Assembly (NCBI RefSeq): GCF_042657365.1
Contig: NZ_JBHSKT010000013.1
Coordinates: forward strand, 1 to 64,000
Reading direction: 5' to 3'
Source of the DNA: Adhaeribacter_A terreus
GTDB taxonomy: Bacteria; Bacteroidota; Bacteroidia; Cytophagales; Hymenobacteraceae
Length of the DNA stretch: 64,000 bases
In this document: one piece after another, positions 48,630-58,900 of the stretch
Position numbering within the stretch: position 1 is the first letter of the stretch
How the letters are laid out: each line of letters starts with the position of its first letter
The notes under the pieces: generated by a model
Database searches by the model: none
Seen by the model: the letters and a program-made list of their open reading frames with translations, nothing else
Told to the model about the DNA's origin: nothing
Translations under genes and position numbers: made by a program

Positions 48630-51600
48630 AAAACACCACCCTCCCATACCCAACAACGAACAACCAATTTTCTACAAATTCAATCGCCGGGCCTGAAGTA
48701 TCCGTACTTTGTGCTGCTTTTCATAAGCCTTGCAGCTGCCGGGTTGGGCATTTTCGCATATTTCACTGCCGATAATGCCATGATCCGCTGGGAAACTGTT
48801 TCGCAACTGGAGCCGGTAGATGCCCTAATTAACCAGTTTACGCAGGCGCAGCAAAATTTTACGATCAAAGCCAACGGCTATTTACTAACCGAACGCTACG
48901 ATGCAAGCCTGCCTTACATTAATGTTTTCGCCGCGCATATTTTTCTGGCTTTTCTGGGCGTGTTGCTGGTGTATTTTCTTACGGTTGCTTCTACCTTAAA
49001 ACGTTGGCCGTTTCTGACAGCCATGCTGCTGCTCATGTTTTTCCTGGTAACGGCCACGCTCGAAGGGCTGGAATTGATTCCGGGCGGCCGTACATTTATT
49101 CTGCTGCCGGTTATGTTGTTTCTGGCCGGGCCGGCTTATACTTTTCAGGCCTTCTACCCTACCGTTTCTTTTGCTAAAAGGCTGGGTATTTTTGCTTTGC
49201 TGGTGAGTTTACTGGGCATTTTTATTTTCAGCGCCAGCATTTATTCTCCTGAAATAACTTCGCTGCACATCATCAGCCATGCGGCACCTGCTTTGCTCAT
49301 TGCTTCTATTTTGTTTATTGTTTGGGTGGCGTATGAAATTATTCACTTTCTGGTTTGGGTAAATACGCAGGCGCAGAATCCGCAACGGCGGCACGGCATG
49401 TGGCAGTTCATGTTCATCACGCTTATTTACCTGGCCAGCCTCACCATCTTTTTTCTGAACGAAGCAGGCGTTTACGACATCGATATTCTGCAGGTAAACG
49501 CGTTTCTGGTATTGTTTCTATCGGCGCTGGCAGGTTTCTGGGGCTTGCGCAAACGCGAAGAAATCTATGGCAGCATGGTTACTTTCTGGCCGGGCGCTGC
49601 ATTTTTATTCCTGATCTTTGCCAGCATCACGTTCCTAAATATCGGTTACGTGTTTGCTACCGCCAACGACCCTTTAATTGCTGCTTATAAGTCTTTGATC
49701 ATCTACGCGCATCTGGGTTACGGCTTCATGTTTTTCCTGTATGTAATGGTGAATTTCGGAAGGTTACTGGGACAGAAACTGCAGGTTTACAAAGTAGTTT
49801 ACGACCCGAAAAGGCTACCGTTTTTCACCGTAATTACCATGGGCAGTATTGCGATGCTGTTCCTTTTTGCGAAAACGCAGTGGTTTACTTACAGCCAGGT
49901 GCGCGCCGGTTTTTACAACTATCTCGGCGACTTGTACAATGTTTCGGGTGAAGAATTGCTGGCTGAACGTTTTTATCGCGAAAGCGATATTCTGGAGCAT
50001 CACAACGTAAAAGCCAATTACAGCCTGGCTGGCATCAGCCGCAAAAAGAATTTCCGGAATACCGAAATTGTGTACCTGAAAGAGGCGCTTACCAAACGGC
50101 CCAGCGAGAAAGTTTACGCCCGTTTATCGGCGCTTTTTGAAGACAAGCAATACTTTTTTGAGCAGCAATTTGTGCTGAAAGAAGCGCTCCAGAAATTCCC
50201 GGAAAGTGCGCGGTTAAACAACAATATGGCGCTGCATTTCAATAAAACTGCTCTGCTCGATTCCACGCATTTTTACTACGATCTGGCCGAAAATTTCAGC
50301 AAGGAAAAGGAAGTAATTACGAGCAATAAACTGGCTTTCTACATCAAAAACGGTTTACCGGAACAAGCGCAACTAGTAGCCAAAGAAAACGCCGGAACCG
50401 GCTACGTTCCGCTGAAAAGCAACGCCGTTTTATTGCAGCATTTGCTGGGCCAGGAAACTCCAAAACCAGAATATCCGGCTGCTGATTTCATTTTTGATAC
50501 TCCGACTTTTACGCTGCTTTACCATACCGTTTTAAACCGCCTACACACCGATTCGAGCGCTATTACGCATTTAAAACGCTATATCCAGACGAAAGAAAAC
50601 GCCCCGCACGCCGAAGATTTCACGTTATTAAAAGGCGCTTTGGAACAATATCATGCGCAACCACTACGCGCCAAAGAAACGCTGGAAAATCTGAGCCGCA
50701 CCACTTCCGCCGGAACAGGTTATTACCAGGATATTCTGGGGCAATGGATGCTGGAACAGGAAAATTATTTAGCGGCCGCCGATTATTTTGCCAAAGCTAA
50801 AAGCAATAATTTCCCGGAAGCACCAATTCATGAAGCCTGGGCTCTGGCATTTGCCGGAAAAAAATCTGAAGCCATGGAAGCTGCCCGCAATTTACAAACC
50901 GCCGAAAACCCGGAAACGGTAAAAGAAGCGGCGCATTTGCTGGCAATTCTGGAAGCTGATCTGCCGAAAGCTTTTACTTTTAAATACGAAGCTGATAAGG
51001 TAAAATTCATGCAGATGCAGCCGCTTTCGGAACAAATTGAATTTACGGGTTTACTTGCTTCCATTGAAAACGAAACCGTGAAAACTGCGGCTGAAAATGT
51101 GTTGCTTTCGCGTTATCTGAAGCAAAATAATGCAGTTGCCACGCAGCAATTCCTGCAAGCGCACCCAACCGACATTGCGGCGAAAAACGTGGAACAATCG
51201 GATAGAAATCGTTTGCAGGCTTTGGTTTGGGCGAAACTGAAAAACGTAAATGCGCTGCAGCAGAACCTGAATAAACTTTATTTCGAACCACAATTCCAGG
51301 GTGAAAAAATTTATTACAAAGCGCTGTTAGCCGAAAATTCGAACAAACTGAAAGAAGCCAAAACGCTATACGATAAGGTTGAAAAAGTGCTGCCTTACCA
51401 CGAAGATGCGCTGTTGGCGGCGGCCAGATTTTACCGCGACCAGCAGAAAGACGATATGCAGGCTTACAATATTCTAATGACCGGCATCACGTACAATCCG
51501 TTTTCGGTGGCACTTTATAAGGCTTATGTGCTGCAAAGCTTAAAAAGCGGCTTCGAAAGTTACGCAGCCTCCGGCATGGAACAGTTAACGCCGTTGCTTA

Positions 51601-51683
51601 GCCCGGAAGAATACGCTACCTTTAACCAGCTTTACCAGGCAGAACTGGCCAAAATTCAGGAAATATCCGCTGGTTGGGAATAA
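48609..51683 (+). CDS. Very large membrane protein with C-terminal TPR repeats
   Basis: Up to 1024 residues. The N-terminal 430 residues have about 11 hydrophobic helices (YFVLLFISLAAAGLGIFAYF onward); the C-terminal 580 are alpha-helical TPR-like repeats (GDLYNVSGEELLAERFYRES, LKEALQKFPESARLNNNMAL, AQNPFSVALYKAY). I know no named family. The first ATG lies inside CGSTA copy 30, and the ~25 residues it would add (MLLPLKSKTPPSHTQQRTTN) are hydrophilic and may not be native, so the true start is uncertain. It lies 10 nt before a LolD-type ATPase. Confidence 0.65.
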   Translation: MLLPLKSKTPPSHTQQRTTNFLQIQSPGLKYPYFVLLFISLAAAGLGIFAYFTADNAMIRWETVSQLEPVDALINQFTQAQQNFTIKANGYLLTERYDASLPYINVFAAHIFLAFLGVLLVYFLTVASTLKRWPFLTAMLLLMFFLVTATLEGLELIPGGRTFILLPVMLFLAGPAYTFQAFYPTVSFAKRLGIFALLVSLLGIFIFSASIYSPEITSLHIISHAAPALLIASILFIVWVAYEIIHFLVWVNTQAQNPQRRHGMWQFMFITLIYLASLTIFFLNEAGVYDIDILQVNAFLVLFLSALAGFWGLRKREEIYGSMVTFWPGAAFLFLIFASITFLNIGYVFATANDPLIAAYKSLIIYAHLGYGFMFFLYVMVNFGRLLGQKLQVYKVVYDPKRLPFFTVITMGSIAMLFLFAKTQWFTYSQVRAGFYNYLGDLYNVSGEELLAERFYRESDILEHHNVKANYSLAGISRKKNFRNTEIVYLKEALTKRPSEKVYARLSALFEDKQYFFEQQFVLKEALQKFPESARLNNNMALHFNKTALLDSTHFYYDLAENFSKEKEVITSNKLAFYIKNGLPEQAQLVAKENAGTGYVPLKSNAVLLQHLLGQETPKPEYPAADFIFDTPTFTLLYHTVLNRLHTDSSAITHLKRYIQTKENAPHAEDFTLLKGALEQYHAQPLRAKETLENLSRTTSAGTGYYQDILGQWMLEQENYLAAADYFAKAKSNNFPEAPIHEAWALAFAGKKSEAMEAARNLQTAENPETVKEAAHLLAILEADLPKAFTFKYEADKVKFMQMQPLSEQIEFTGLLASIENETVKTAAENVLLSRYLKQNNAVATQQFLQAHPTDIAAKNVEQSDRNRLQALVWAKLKNVNALQQNLNKLYFEPQFQGEKIYYKALLAENSNKLKEAKTLYDKVEKVLPYHEDALLAAARFYRDQQKDDMQAYNILMTGITYNPFSVALYKAYVLQSLKSGFESYAASGMEQLTPLLSPEEYATFNQLYQAELAKIQEISAGWE

Positions 51684-51693
51684 ACGCGAAACC

Positions 51694-52422
51694 ATGGCAC
51701 AAACCATTATTCAAACGAACGAAATTTCCCGGGTTTACCGGATGGGTAGCGAAACGATTCACGCGCTCCGTTCCATTTCCATCAATATTCAGAAAGGCGA
51801 ATACGTAGCTTTTATGGGGCCTTCCGGTTCGGGAAAATCTACTTTAATGAACATTGTAGGTTGCCTCGATACGCCAACTTCCGGCCAGTATATTCTGAAC
51901 GGAAAAGACGTAAGCAATATGACCGATAATGAACTGGCCGAAGTCCGGAATAAAGAGATCGGGTTCGTGTTCCAGACGTTTAACTTATTGCCCCGTTCCT
52001 CTGCTTTGGATAACGTGGCTTTGCCGTTGGTTTATGCTGGTTATAAAAAATCGGTGCGCGATGAAAAAGCCATGGCGGCGCTTGCCAGCGTAGGTTTAGC
52101 CGATCGCGCCAAGCACAAACCCAACGAACTTTCCGGCGGGCAAAGACAGCGGGTTGCCATTGCGCGAGCGCTGATAAACGACCCCAGCATTATTCTGGCC
52201 GATGAACCGACTGGTAACCTCGATTCCAAAACTTCCTACGAAATTATGGACCTTTTCGAGAAGCTTTACGAAAAAGGCAATACCATTATTATGGTTACCC
52301 ACGAAGAAGACATAGCCAAATACGCGCACCGTATTGTACGTCTGCGCGATGGTTTAATAGAAAGTGACCTTGAAAACCTGGAAGTAGCTACGCATTTACA
52401 ACAAACTGCCCCGAAACACTAA
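51694..52422 (+). CDS. ABC ATPase of the LolD/MacB type
   Basis: A 242-residue ATPase. Walker A is GPSGSGKST, Q-loop FVFQTFNLLPRSSALDN, signature LSGGQRQRVAIARAL, Walker B IILADEPTGNLD, and switch His in VTHEEDIAKYAHR. The EPTGNLD block and the VYRMG...ALRSIS opening are typical of LolD/MacB-type ATPases, which pair with FtsX-like permeases. No permease is adjacent, so its partner must be elsewhere. Its TAA stop overlaps the ATG of the PduO gene by one base. Confidence 0.85.
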   Translation: MAQTIIQTNEISRVYRMGSETIHALRSISINIQKGEYVAFMGPSGSGKSTLMNIVGCLDTPTSGQYILNGKDVSNMTDNELAEVRNKEIGFVFQTFNLLPRSSALDNVALPLVYAGYKKSVRDEKAMAALASVGLADRAKHKPNELSGGQRQRVAIARALINDPSIILADEPTGNLDSKTSYEIMDLFEKLYEKGNTIIMVTHEEDIAKYAHRIVRLRDGLIESDLENLEVATHLQQTAPKH

Positions 52423-52970
52423 TGAAAGTATATACCAAAACCGGCGATAAAGGCGAAACATCTTTAATTGGCGGCACCCGCGTTAAAAAATCGCATCTGC
52501 GCATAGAAACTTACGGTACCGTAGATGAACTGAATTCTTACATTGGACTGGTGCGTGATCAGGAAGTAAACGTCAACCGCAAAGATCTTTTAAAAGAAAT
52601 TCAGGACCGGCTTTTTACCATCGGTTCTTCGCTGGCTTCCGACCCGGAAAGATCGAAGATGAAAATTCCTGACCTGCACGCAGAAGATATTACCTTGCTT
52701 GAAAACGAAATTGACAAGATGAACGACGAATTGCCGCCTTTGCGGGTTTTCGTTTTGCCGGGAGGCCATCAGTCGGTTTCGTTTTGTCATTTAGCGCGCT
52801 GCGTTTGCCGTCGGGCCGAACGTCTGGTAATTGGTTTGCAGGAAGAAAGCTTTGTAGCCGAACTGGTTATTCAATACCTGAACCGCTTATCGGATTATCT
52901 GTTTGTATTAAGCCGCCAAATGGCCCACGAACTGAACGCCGAAGAAGTGCCCTGGAAACCGCGGATGTAG
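52422..52970 (+). CDS. PduO-type cob(I)alamin adenosyltransferase
   Basis: A 182-residue ATP:corrinoid adenosyltransferase: KVYTKTGDKGETSLIGGTRVKK, then VDELNSYIGLVRDQ, FVLPGGHQSVSFCHLARCVCRRAER and YLNRLSDYLFVLSRQ. It makes adenosylcobalamin from reduced cobalamin and ATP. It is coupled to the upstream ATPase by a 1-nt overlap, a chance or genuine operon link. B12-dependent enzymes are not in the window. Confidence 0.9.
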   Translation: MKVYTKTGDKGETSLIGGTRVKKSHLRIETYGTVDELNSYIGLVRDQEVNVNRKDLLKEIQDRLFTIGSSLASDPERSKMKIPDLHAEDITLLENEIDKMNDELPPLRVFVLPGGHQSVSFCHLARCVCRRAERLVIGLQEESFVAELVIQYLNRLSDYLFVLSRQMAHELNAEEVPWKPRM

Positions 52971-52976
52971 TTTTGA

Positions 52977-53018
52977 AATGAGGGAATGATTGATTGAGTG
53001 AATGAGAGAATTAATGAG
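52977..53018 (+). repeat. GAATGAGAG-type repeat after the PduO stop
   Basis: aatgagggaatgattgattg then agtgaatgagagaattaatg begins about 6 nt after the PduO stop. A similar array lies at 63674-63716 upstream of the SDR gene. Confidence 0.5.
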
Positions 53019-53051
53019 TTTTTCAAAGCTATGAATTTCAATTACTTTCTC

Positions 53052-53082
53052 TGACTTTTTAAGCCCAAAACCATAGCGTTTT
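53052..53082 (-). repeat. CGSTA repeat copy 31
   Basis: On the minus strand: AAAACGCTATGGTTTT, gap, AAAAAGTCAG. Confidence 0.8.
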
Positions 53083-53127
53083 CAGTGCTGAATTTGCCGT
53101 TTTAAACAATTTTGGCTAATTTCAATT

Positions 53128-53214
53128 ATGATCTTAAAGAACCGGTTGTTTTCACTTTCTATTCCGGAAATCTTTTCCGAAAAGCAACCATTCTATAATT
53201 CAGTAATTCAATAA
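53128..53214 (+). other. Possible 28-codon leader ORF before ilvE
   Basis: An ATG at 53128 opens a 28-residue frame that ends 9 nt before the ilvE ATG. It has four Ile, three Leu and one Val. A branched-chain-rich leader could serve attenuation of ilvE, but the codons are scattered rather than consecutive and no alternative hairpins are obvious. It may be chance. Confidence 0.2.
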
Positions 53215-53223
53215 TTAATTTAT

Positions 53224-54288
53224 ATGATCGAGACCTGCTTTATTAATATAAACAAAACCCCGCAATCGCGCATTTCGGAGTTAGATTACAATAATATTGA
53301 GTTCGGTAAAATCTTCGCCGACCACATGCTTATGGTAGATTTTGTGGATGGTGAATGGCAAACGCCCCAGATCTTGCCTTATGGCGATCTTTCGCTTAGC
53401 CCGGCAACTTCTGCACTGCACTATGGCCAGGCTATTTTTGAAGGCATGAAAGCTTATAAAAATGCGGATGGTGAAGTGTTGATGTTCCGCCCAATGGATA
53501 ACGCCCGCCGCCTGAACCTTTCGGCTGAACGCATGTGCATGCCAACCATTCCGGAAGAGATTTTTATGCAAGGCCTTACCGAATTACTGAAACTTGATGC
53601 TGAGTGGGTACCGCCAACCAAAGGTTGCGCTTTATACATTCGTCCGTTCATGTTTGCGACCGATGCTTTTGTGGGCGTACGTCCTTCGGCTACCTATAAA
53701 TTCATGATCTTCTGCTGCCCGGTGGGTGGTTATTACGCCAATCCGCTGCGCGTGAAAATTGAAACCGAATATACCCGTTCGGTAGAAGGTGGCGCCGGTT
53801 TTGCAAAAGCAGCCGGAAATTACGGAGCTTCCATGTTGCCTTCTAAATTAGCGCAACAGCAAGGCTACCACCAGTTGATCTGGACCGATGGCAAAGAACA
53901 TAAATTCCTGGAAGAAAGCGGCACCATGAACCTGATGTTCGTTATAGATGGTAAACTGATCACACCGGCATTAAGCACTTCTATTCTAGCCGGCATTACC
54001 CGCGACAGCGTTTTGCAACTGGCCCGCGACTTCGGAATGACCGTGGAAGAACGTAAAATTTCGGCCGATGAAATAATTGAAGCCCACGCCAACGGAACTT
54101 TGGAAGAAGCTTTTGGTTGCGGCACCGCTGCGGTAATCGCCCCGATCATTGCTATTGGCTACGAAGGAAAAGATTACGAGCTGCCGGCCGTAGAAACCCG
54201 CAAATTCTCCAATAAAGTTTCGGTAGAATTAGACAAGATTAAAACCGGCGAAGCGCCCGATACGCACAACTGGATGATGAAGATCTGA
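53224..54288 (+). CDS. ilvE: Branched-chain amino acid aminotransferase
   Basis: A 354-residue class IV (fold IV) PLP enzyme of the longer BCAT group. Landmarks are ALHYGQAIFEGMKAYKNADG, FRPMDNARRLNLSAERM, RPFMFATDAFVGVRPS, the PLP lysine region (GGAGFAKAAGNYGAS) and the EESGTMNLMFV and TAAVIAP blocks. It catalyses the last step of Val, Leu and Ile synthesis and their first breakdown step. It stands alone. Confidence 0.9.
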   Translation: MIETCFININKTPQSRISELDYNNIEFGKIFADHMLMVDFVDGEWQTPQILPYGDLSLSPATSALHYGQAIFEGMKAYKNADGEVLMFRPMDNARRLNLSAERMCMPTIPEEIFMQGLTELLKLDAEWVPPTKGCALYIRPFMFATDAFVGVRPSATYKFMIFCCPVGGYYANPLRVKIETEYTRSVEGGAGFAKAAGNYGASMLPSKLAQQQGYHQLIWTDGKEHKFLEESGTMNLMFVIDGKLITPALSTSILAGITRDSVLQLARDFGMTVEERKISADEIIEAHANGTLEEAFGCGTAAVIAPIIAIGYEGKDYELPAVETRKFSNKVSVELDKIKTGEAPDTHNWMMKI

Positions 54289-54290
54289 AA

Positions 54291-54331
54291 GACTTTTTAA
54301 GCTTAAAACGGTAGCGTTTTCCGGGTAAAAG
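54291..54331. repeat. CGSTA repeat copy 32 (double-tailed)
   Basis: The core AAAACGGTAGCGTTTT is a palindrome apart from the centre, and has a tail on both sides: GACTTTTT on the left and GTAAAAGATC on the right. It therefore reads as a copy in both orientations, 3 nt after the ilvE stop. Confidence 0.8.
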
Positions 54332-54335
54332 ATCT

Positions 54336-54365
54336 GGCTTTTAGGACGGGAAACGCTACCGTTTT
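54336..54365 (-). repeat. CGSTA repeat copy 33
   Basis: On the minus strand: AAAACGGTAGCGTTT, gap, AAAAGCC. With copy 32 it forms a hairpin-like inverted pair. Confidence 0.7.
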
Positions 54366-54400
54366 TTAATTTGTAAGGCTAAAAGATCCGCTGTACAAAA

Positions 54401-54430
54401 CACTTTTTCAGCCTGAAACCGTACCGTTTT
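54401..54430 (-). repeat. CGSTA repeat copy 34
   Basis: On the minus strand: AAAACGGTACGGTTT, gap, GAAAAAGTG. Third copy in the ilvE-prfB gap. Confidence 0.8.
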
Positions 54431-54499
54431 AATTTCGCATTTAAACAAAACTAATTGCAGTAATAAACTTCCGTTCCTGCTTTCGGCTAAAATAAAATT

Positions 54500-55577
54500 A
54501 TGACCAACGAACAAGTAAAAGATCTAAGAGGCCGCGTAGAGGCCCTGAGGAGGTACCTTTGACTACGATGCCAAAAAAGCGCAGGTAGTAGAAACCGAAA
54601 AACAAACTACCGCACCCGGCTTCTGGGACGATTCTAAAAAAGCTGAAACCATTCTGCGCGAAATAAAATCGGTAAAGATTTGGACTGACGATTACGAAGC
54701 CGTAGAAACCCAATTAGCAGATTTCGAAACGCTTTACGAATTCTTTAAAGAAGGCGAAGGCAGCGCTGAAGAAGTTGAAGCTGAATTTAAAGCCACCGAA
54801 ACTTCCGTTGAGCAACTTGAATTCAAACGCATGCTCAGCAATGAAGAGGATCAGCTCAGCGCGATTGTGGAAATAAACCCGGGCGCCGGCGGCACCGAAA
54901 GCCAGGATTGGGCCGAAATGCTGATGCGGATGTACATCATGTGGGCCGAGAGTCATAATTTCCAGGTGCGCCAGCTAAACTACCAGCCCGGCGATGGAGC
55001 TGGAATTAAATCTGCTACTCTGGAAATTAAGGGCGACTTTGCTTACGGATATCTGAAATCGGAAATTGGAGTACACCGCCTGGTCCGTATTTCGCCTTTC
55101 GATTCCGGTGGCCGCAGACATACTTCGTTTGCTTCAGTTTTTGCTTACCCGCTGGTAGATGATACCATTAACATAGAAATTAACCCGGCCGATATTGAAT
55201 GGGACACTTACCGGGCCGGAGGTGCAGGTGGCCAGAACGTAAACAAAGTAGAAACGGCTGTTCGCTTAAAACACAAACCTTCGGGCATTGTGATCGAATG
55301 CCAGATCGAGCGTTCTCAGTTAATGAATAAGGAGCACGCAATTAATATGCTCCGCTCCCGTTTATACCAGATTGAAGTAGATAAACGGAATGAAGAACGC
55401 GACAAAATTGAAAGTACTAAGAAACGCATCGATTTTGGCTCGCAGATCCGGAATTATGTGCTTCATCCTTATAAACTCATTAAAGATCTGCGCACCGGCA
55501 TTGAACGTACCGATGTACAGAAAGTACTGGATGGCGACCTGGATGAGTATATAAGAGGCTTCCTGATGCAAAACTAA
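54500..55577 (+). CDS. prfB: Peptide chain release factor 2 with programmed +1 frameshift
   Basis: The frame starts at ATG 54500 (MTNEQVKDLRGRVEALRRYL) and meets TGA at 54560-54562. A +1 shift at CTT-TGA-C continues as DYDAKKAQVVETEKQ... to 55577, about 359 residues. A strong internal Shine-Dalgarno (AGGAGG, 54548-54553) lies three bases before the CTT, exactly as in E. coli prfB. RF2 identity comes from SPFDSGG near residue 195 and the catalytic GGQ in AGGAGGQNVNKVETAVR. RF2 recognises UAA and UGA stops, so low RF2 promotes the shift: autoregulation. Confidence 0.95.
54548..54563 (+). promoter_or_regulatory. prfB programmed frameshift site
   Basis: AGGAGG, three bases, CTT TGA C. The stop and slip site are intact. 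The spacing of three bases is the one known to stimulate +1 slippage. Confidence 0.95.
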
Positions 55578-55598
55578 AATCTACGTTTTCCGTAGTGC

Positions 55599-55628
55599 GA
55601 AAAGTCCGGCAATACACCGGGCTTTTCG
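55599..55628 (+). terminator. Intrinsic terminator after prfB
   Basis: cgaaaagtccgg and ccgggcttttcg pair around a caataca loop, about 22 nt after the prfB stop. Confidence 0.7.
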
Positions 55629-55974
55629 TCGTTTATGGCTTACAGGAAAGTACCTTTCACCTCACTAAAATCAAAAAATCTTCAAAAATTTTATAGTTTT
55701 TTATCCCGTATTATTACCCGGTTTTTAAGTTTCTGTAAGTACAGAATTATTCCCAAGCTACATATAATTTATTCTATATGAATACGTTATCCGAAACTGT
55801 AAAAATGCCGGGCCCCAACCTTCCATTCTCTACTCATCTTATCTATTCAAAATGCATTACAGGCGCGATAAAATTATGCTTGCAGCGTTTTGTTTATTTC
55901 AAACTTTTAATTAACATTGACTTGACAAACTGTTCAATTTTTTAAATTTATTTATTCACCCTAAAACAAACACA
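55629..55974. other. Leader region of the SusCD operon
   Basis: About 345 nt without a supported gene. A 55-codon frame at 55778 looks like chance. The AT-rich stretch before the SusC ATG (ttaaatttatttattcaccc) may hold the promoter, but I see no exact TAnnTTTG box. A long leader is common ahead of highly expressed outer-membrane receptor genes. Confidence 0.45.
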
Positions 55975-58900
55975 ATGAAAAAACTACTCTTAATGAGTTT
56001 GGTCCTGGTGTTTACCTTGCTGCATCAGGCAATGGCGCAGGACAGAACAATCTCGGGTACGGTCATTGACAAGGCGACAAACACTGGTTTACCGGGCGTT
56101 TCCGTTTCTGTTAAAGGCCTTACTGGTGTCGGGACTGCTACGGACGTAAATGGTGGCTACACGTTAAGTGTGCCAGCAGGTTCAAACACGCTCGAATTCC
56201 GTTTTATTGGTTACAAAACCCTGGAACGTACCATTGGCACGGAATCGAACATCAGCGTTACTATGGATACTGATGCCAAGCAATTAGGCGAAGTTGTAGT
56301 AACGGCAATGGGTGTTGAGCGCCAGGAAAGAGGTTTAGGTTATGCAACCACTTCAGTAAAGTCGGAAGAGATCACAAAAGGACGTACTTCGAGCCCGATG
56401 AACGCCCTGCAGGGTAAAGTTGCCGGTATGAACGTATCGGCTGCTTCCGGTTCACCTGGTGCATCAACTAAAGTTATTCTTCGTGGTTACTCCTCTATTA
56501 CAGGTAACAACAACCCGCTTTATGTAATCGATGGTATTCCGATGAACAACTCTGCTACCAACCTGAACGAAGGTACCAACACGGTAAACCGTACGCAGGA
56601 CTTTGGTAACCGTGCCAACGACATCAACCCGGACGATATCGAATCGATCTCGATCCTGAAAGGTGCTTCGGCAACTGCGCTTTACGGTTCACGTGCAGCC
56701 AGCGGTGTAATTATCATCACAACTAAAAAAGGTAAAGCTTCTGAAAAGATCGGTGTAGATTATACTACTTCTGCTACTTTCTCCCGTCCGTTGCGCTTGC
56801 CACAAACCCAACAGGTTTTCGGTCAAGGCTGGAACGGTCACTTCGCTTCTGAAGAAAACGGTAGCTGGGGACCAATGCTGGACGGTAAAGATCGTTTGTG
56901 GGGTAATATTGTAAACAACTCACAACAAATTAAGCCTTTCTCAGCGCAGAAAGACAATTTGAAAGACTTCTACGAAACCGGTAAATCTTTCATCAATACC
57001 ATTGCCTTATCTGGCGGTTCAGAAAAGACAAGCTTCTATGCTTCTTATGGTAATGTTAGCGAAAACGGCGTAGTACCAACAGATGCAGACTCTTACAAAC
57101 GTAACACTTTAGCATTACGTGGTTCTACCAGAGGAAATAAATTATCTATTTCTTCTAACCTGAACTACGTTAGAAAAGATGCGAAAGCAGTAACTACCGG
57201 TCAGGGTGGCGAAGGCCAGACCTTATTCCAGGAAATGATCCAGATTCCGGTTGACCACAGTATTGTTGATTATAAGGACTTAAACAATCCTTTTAACACA
57301 CTGGATAATTTCTATACCCCTTATGCGCAGAACCCTTACTGGTCTTTAACCCAGAACGGTAACGATTTCGACGAAAACCGTATTTTTGGTGGTGTTGACT
57401 TCAGCTATAACTTTACCGATTGGTTAACTGCTACCTTACGTGGTGGTGGTGACGTAGCGCATTCGGTTATTCAGGACTGGATTGCCAAAGGTACTTATAC
57501 ACCAGGCAGCCCTAACTCTTCTAACACAGACATCCCGGGTCGTGTTACTGAAAGAAACCGTTTCTCTCGTGATTTGGATGCTAACTTAATTTTAACAGCA
57601 AACAACAACATCAACGAAGATCTGCGTTTAACTACTTTGGTGGGTTATAACGTGAATGAGCGTTACGCCCGTAACGGTACTGCTTTCACAAACAACTTAA
57701 CGATCCCTAACTTCTACAACCTGGCAAACTCTTCTGTTCCGGTTGAAGCTTCAACAGCAACCAGCTTAAGAAGATTGTATGGTATTTACGGTCAGGCTGA
57801 TTTAAACTTCCGCGATTACTTATTCTTAACAGTAGTAGCTCGTAACGACTGGTCATCTACATTACCAACTGAGGATAACAGCTTCTTCTACCCTGGCGTG
57901 AATGGTAGCTTTGTATTTACCGATGTGTTTTCTAACCTGAAAGGCGTAATGAACTTTGGTAAATTACGTGCTGCATGGGGTAAAACCGGTAACGATGCTG
58001 CTCCTTACCAGGTAAATTCAGTATTTGTTCCAGGTACAGTTGGTTTAGGTTTTGGTAACCTGAATTTCCCACTTAGCGGTGTTAGTGCTTACGAGCGTTC
58101 TAACCAGATCGGTAACCTGAGCCTTGCTCCAGAAATTACCCGTGAGTTTGAATTTGGTGGTAACTTTGAGTTCCTGGATAGCCGTATCAAATCTGATATC
58201 TCTTTCTACAACCGTTCTACCAAAGGTCAGATCCTGCCAGTTCCAATTGCGCTTTCTTCAGGCTATTCAACCCTGGTATCTAATTTAGGCGAGATCTCTA
58301 ACAAAGGTATTGAGCTTGGTTTAACAGTAACTCCTATCCGTACAGATGATTTCAACTGGGATATTCGTTACACTTTCTCAAACAACCGCAACAAAGTTGA
58401 AGAGTTAACTGAAGGATTAGATGAAATTACCATTACATCTATCTACGGCATTAACTTCGTAGCTACTGTAGGTGAGCCTCTTGGCGTATTCAAAGGCCCT
58501 GGTTACACTTACTCACCAGATGGTAAATTAATTGTAAGTGCTGCAGGCTACCCTGTTCCAACTACAGAGAAAGAAATTTATGGCAATTCTCAGCCTGACT
58601 TCATGATGGGCCTGAGCAATGAATTCAGCTACAAAAACATCAACTTCTCCTTCCTGTTCGATTATCGTAAAGGTGGTTTAATGTATTCTTACACGCAGCG
58701 CTTAACGCAGTTTGTGGGTAATACTACAAATACATTATACAACGACCGTCTGCCTTTCGTAATTCCTAATTCAGTAGTTCAGAATGCAGATGGTACTTTC
58801 TCTGAGAACGTGAACCCGGTAGATGTTGGAAGCATTGTAGATTACTGGAACCCGCAATCTAACGCGCCAATTGAAAGAGAACATTTATTCAGCAGAACTT

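Noticed and set aside
51359..51390. CGSTA-like sequence inside the TPR protein gene
   Set aside because: AAAACGCTATACG...GAAAAAGTGC is explained by the TPR codons (KTLYDKVEKVL) in mid-gene, and the TTTT half is missing; probably coincidence.
55778..55945. 55-codon frame in the SusC leader
   Set aside because: No resemblance to a protein family, no promoter or ribosome site of note, and average composition for the leader.
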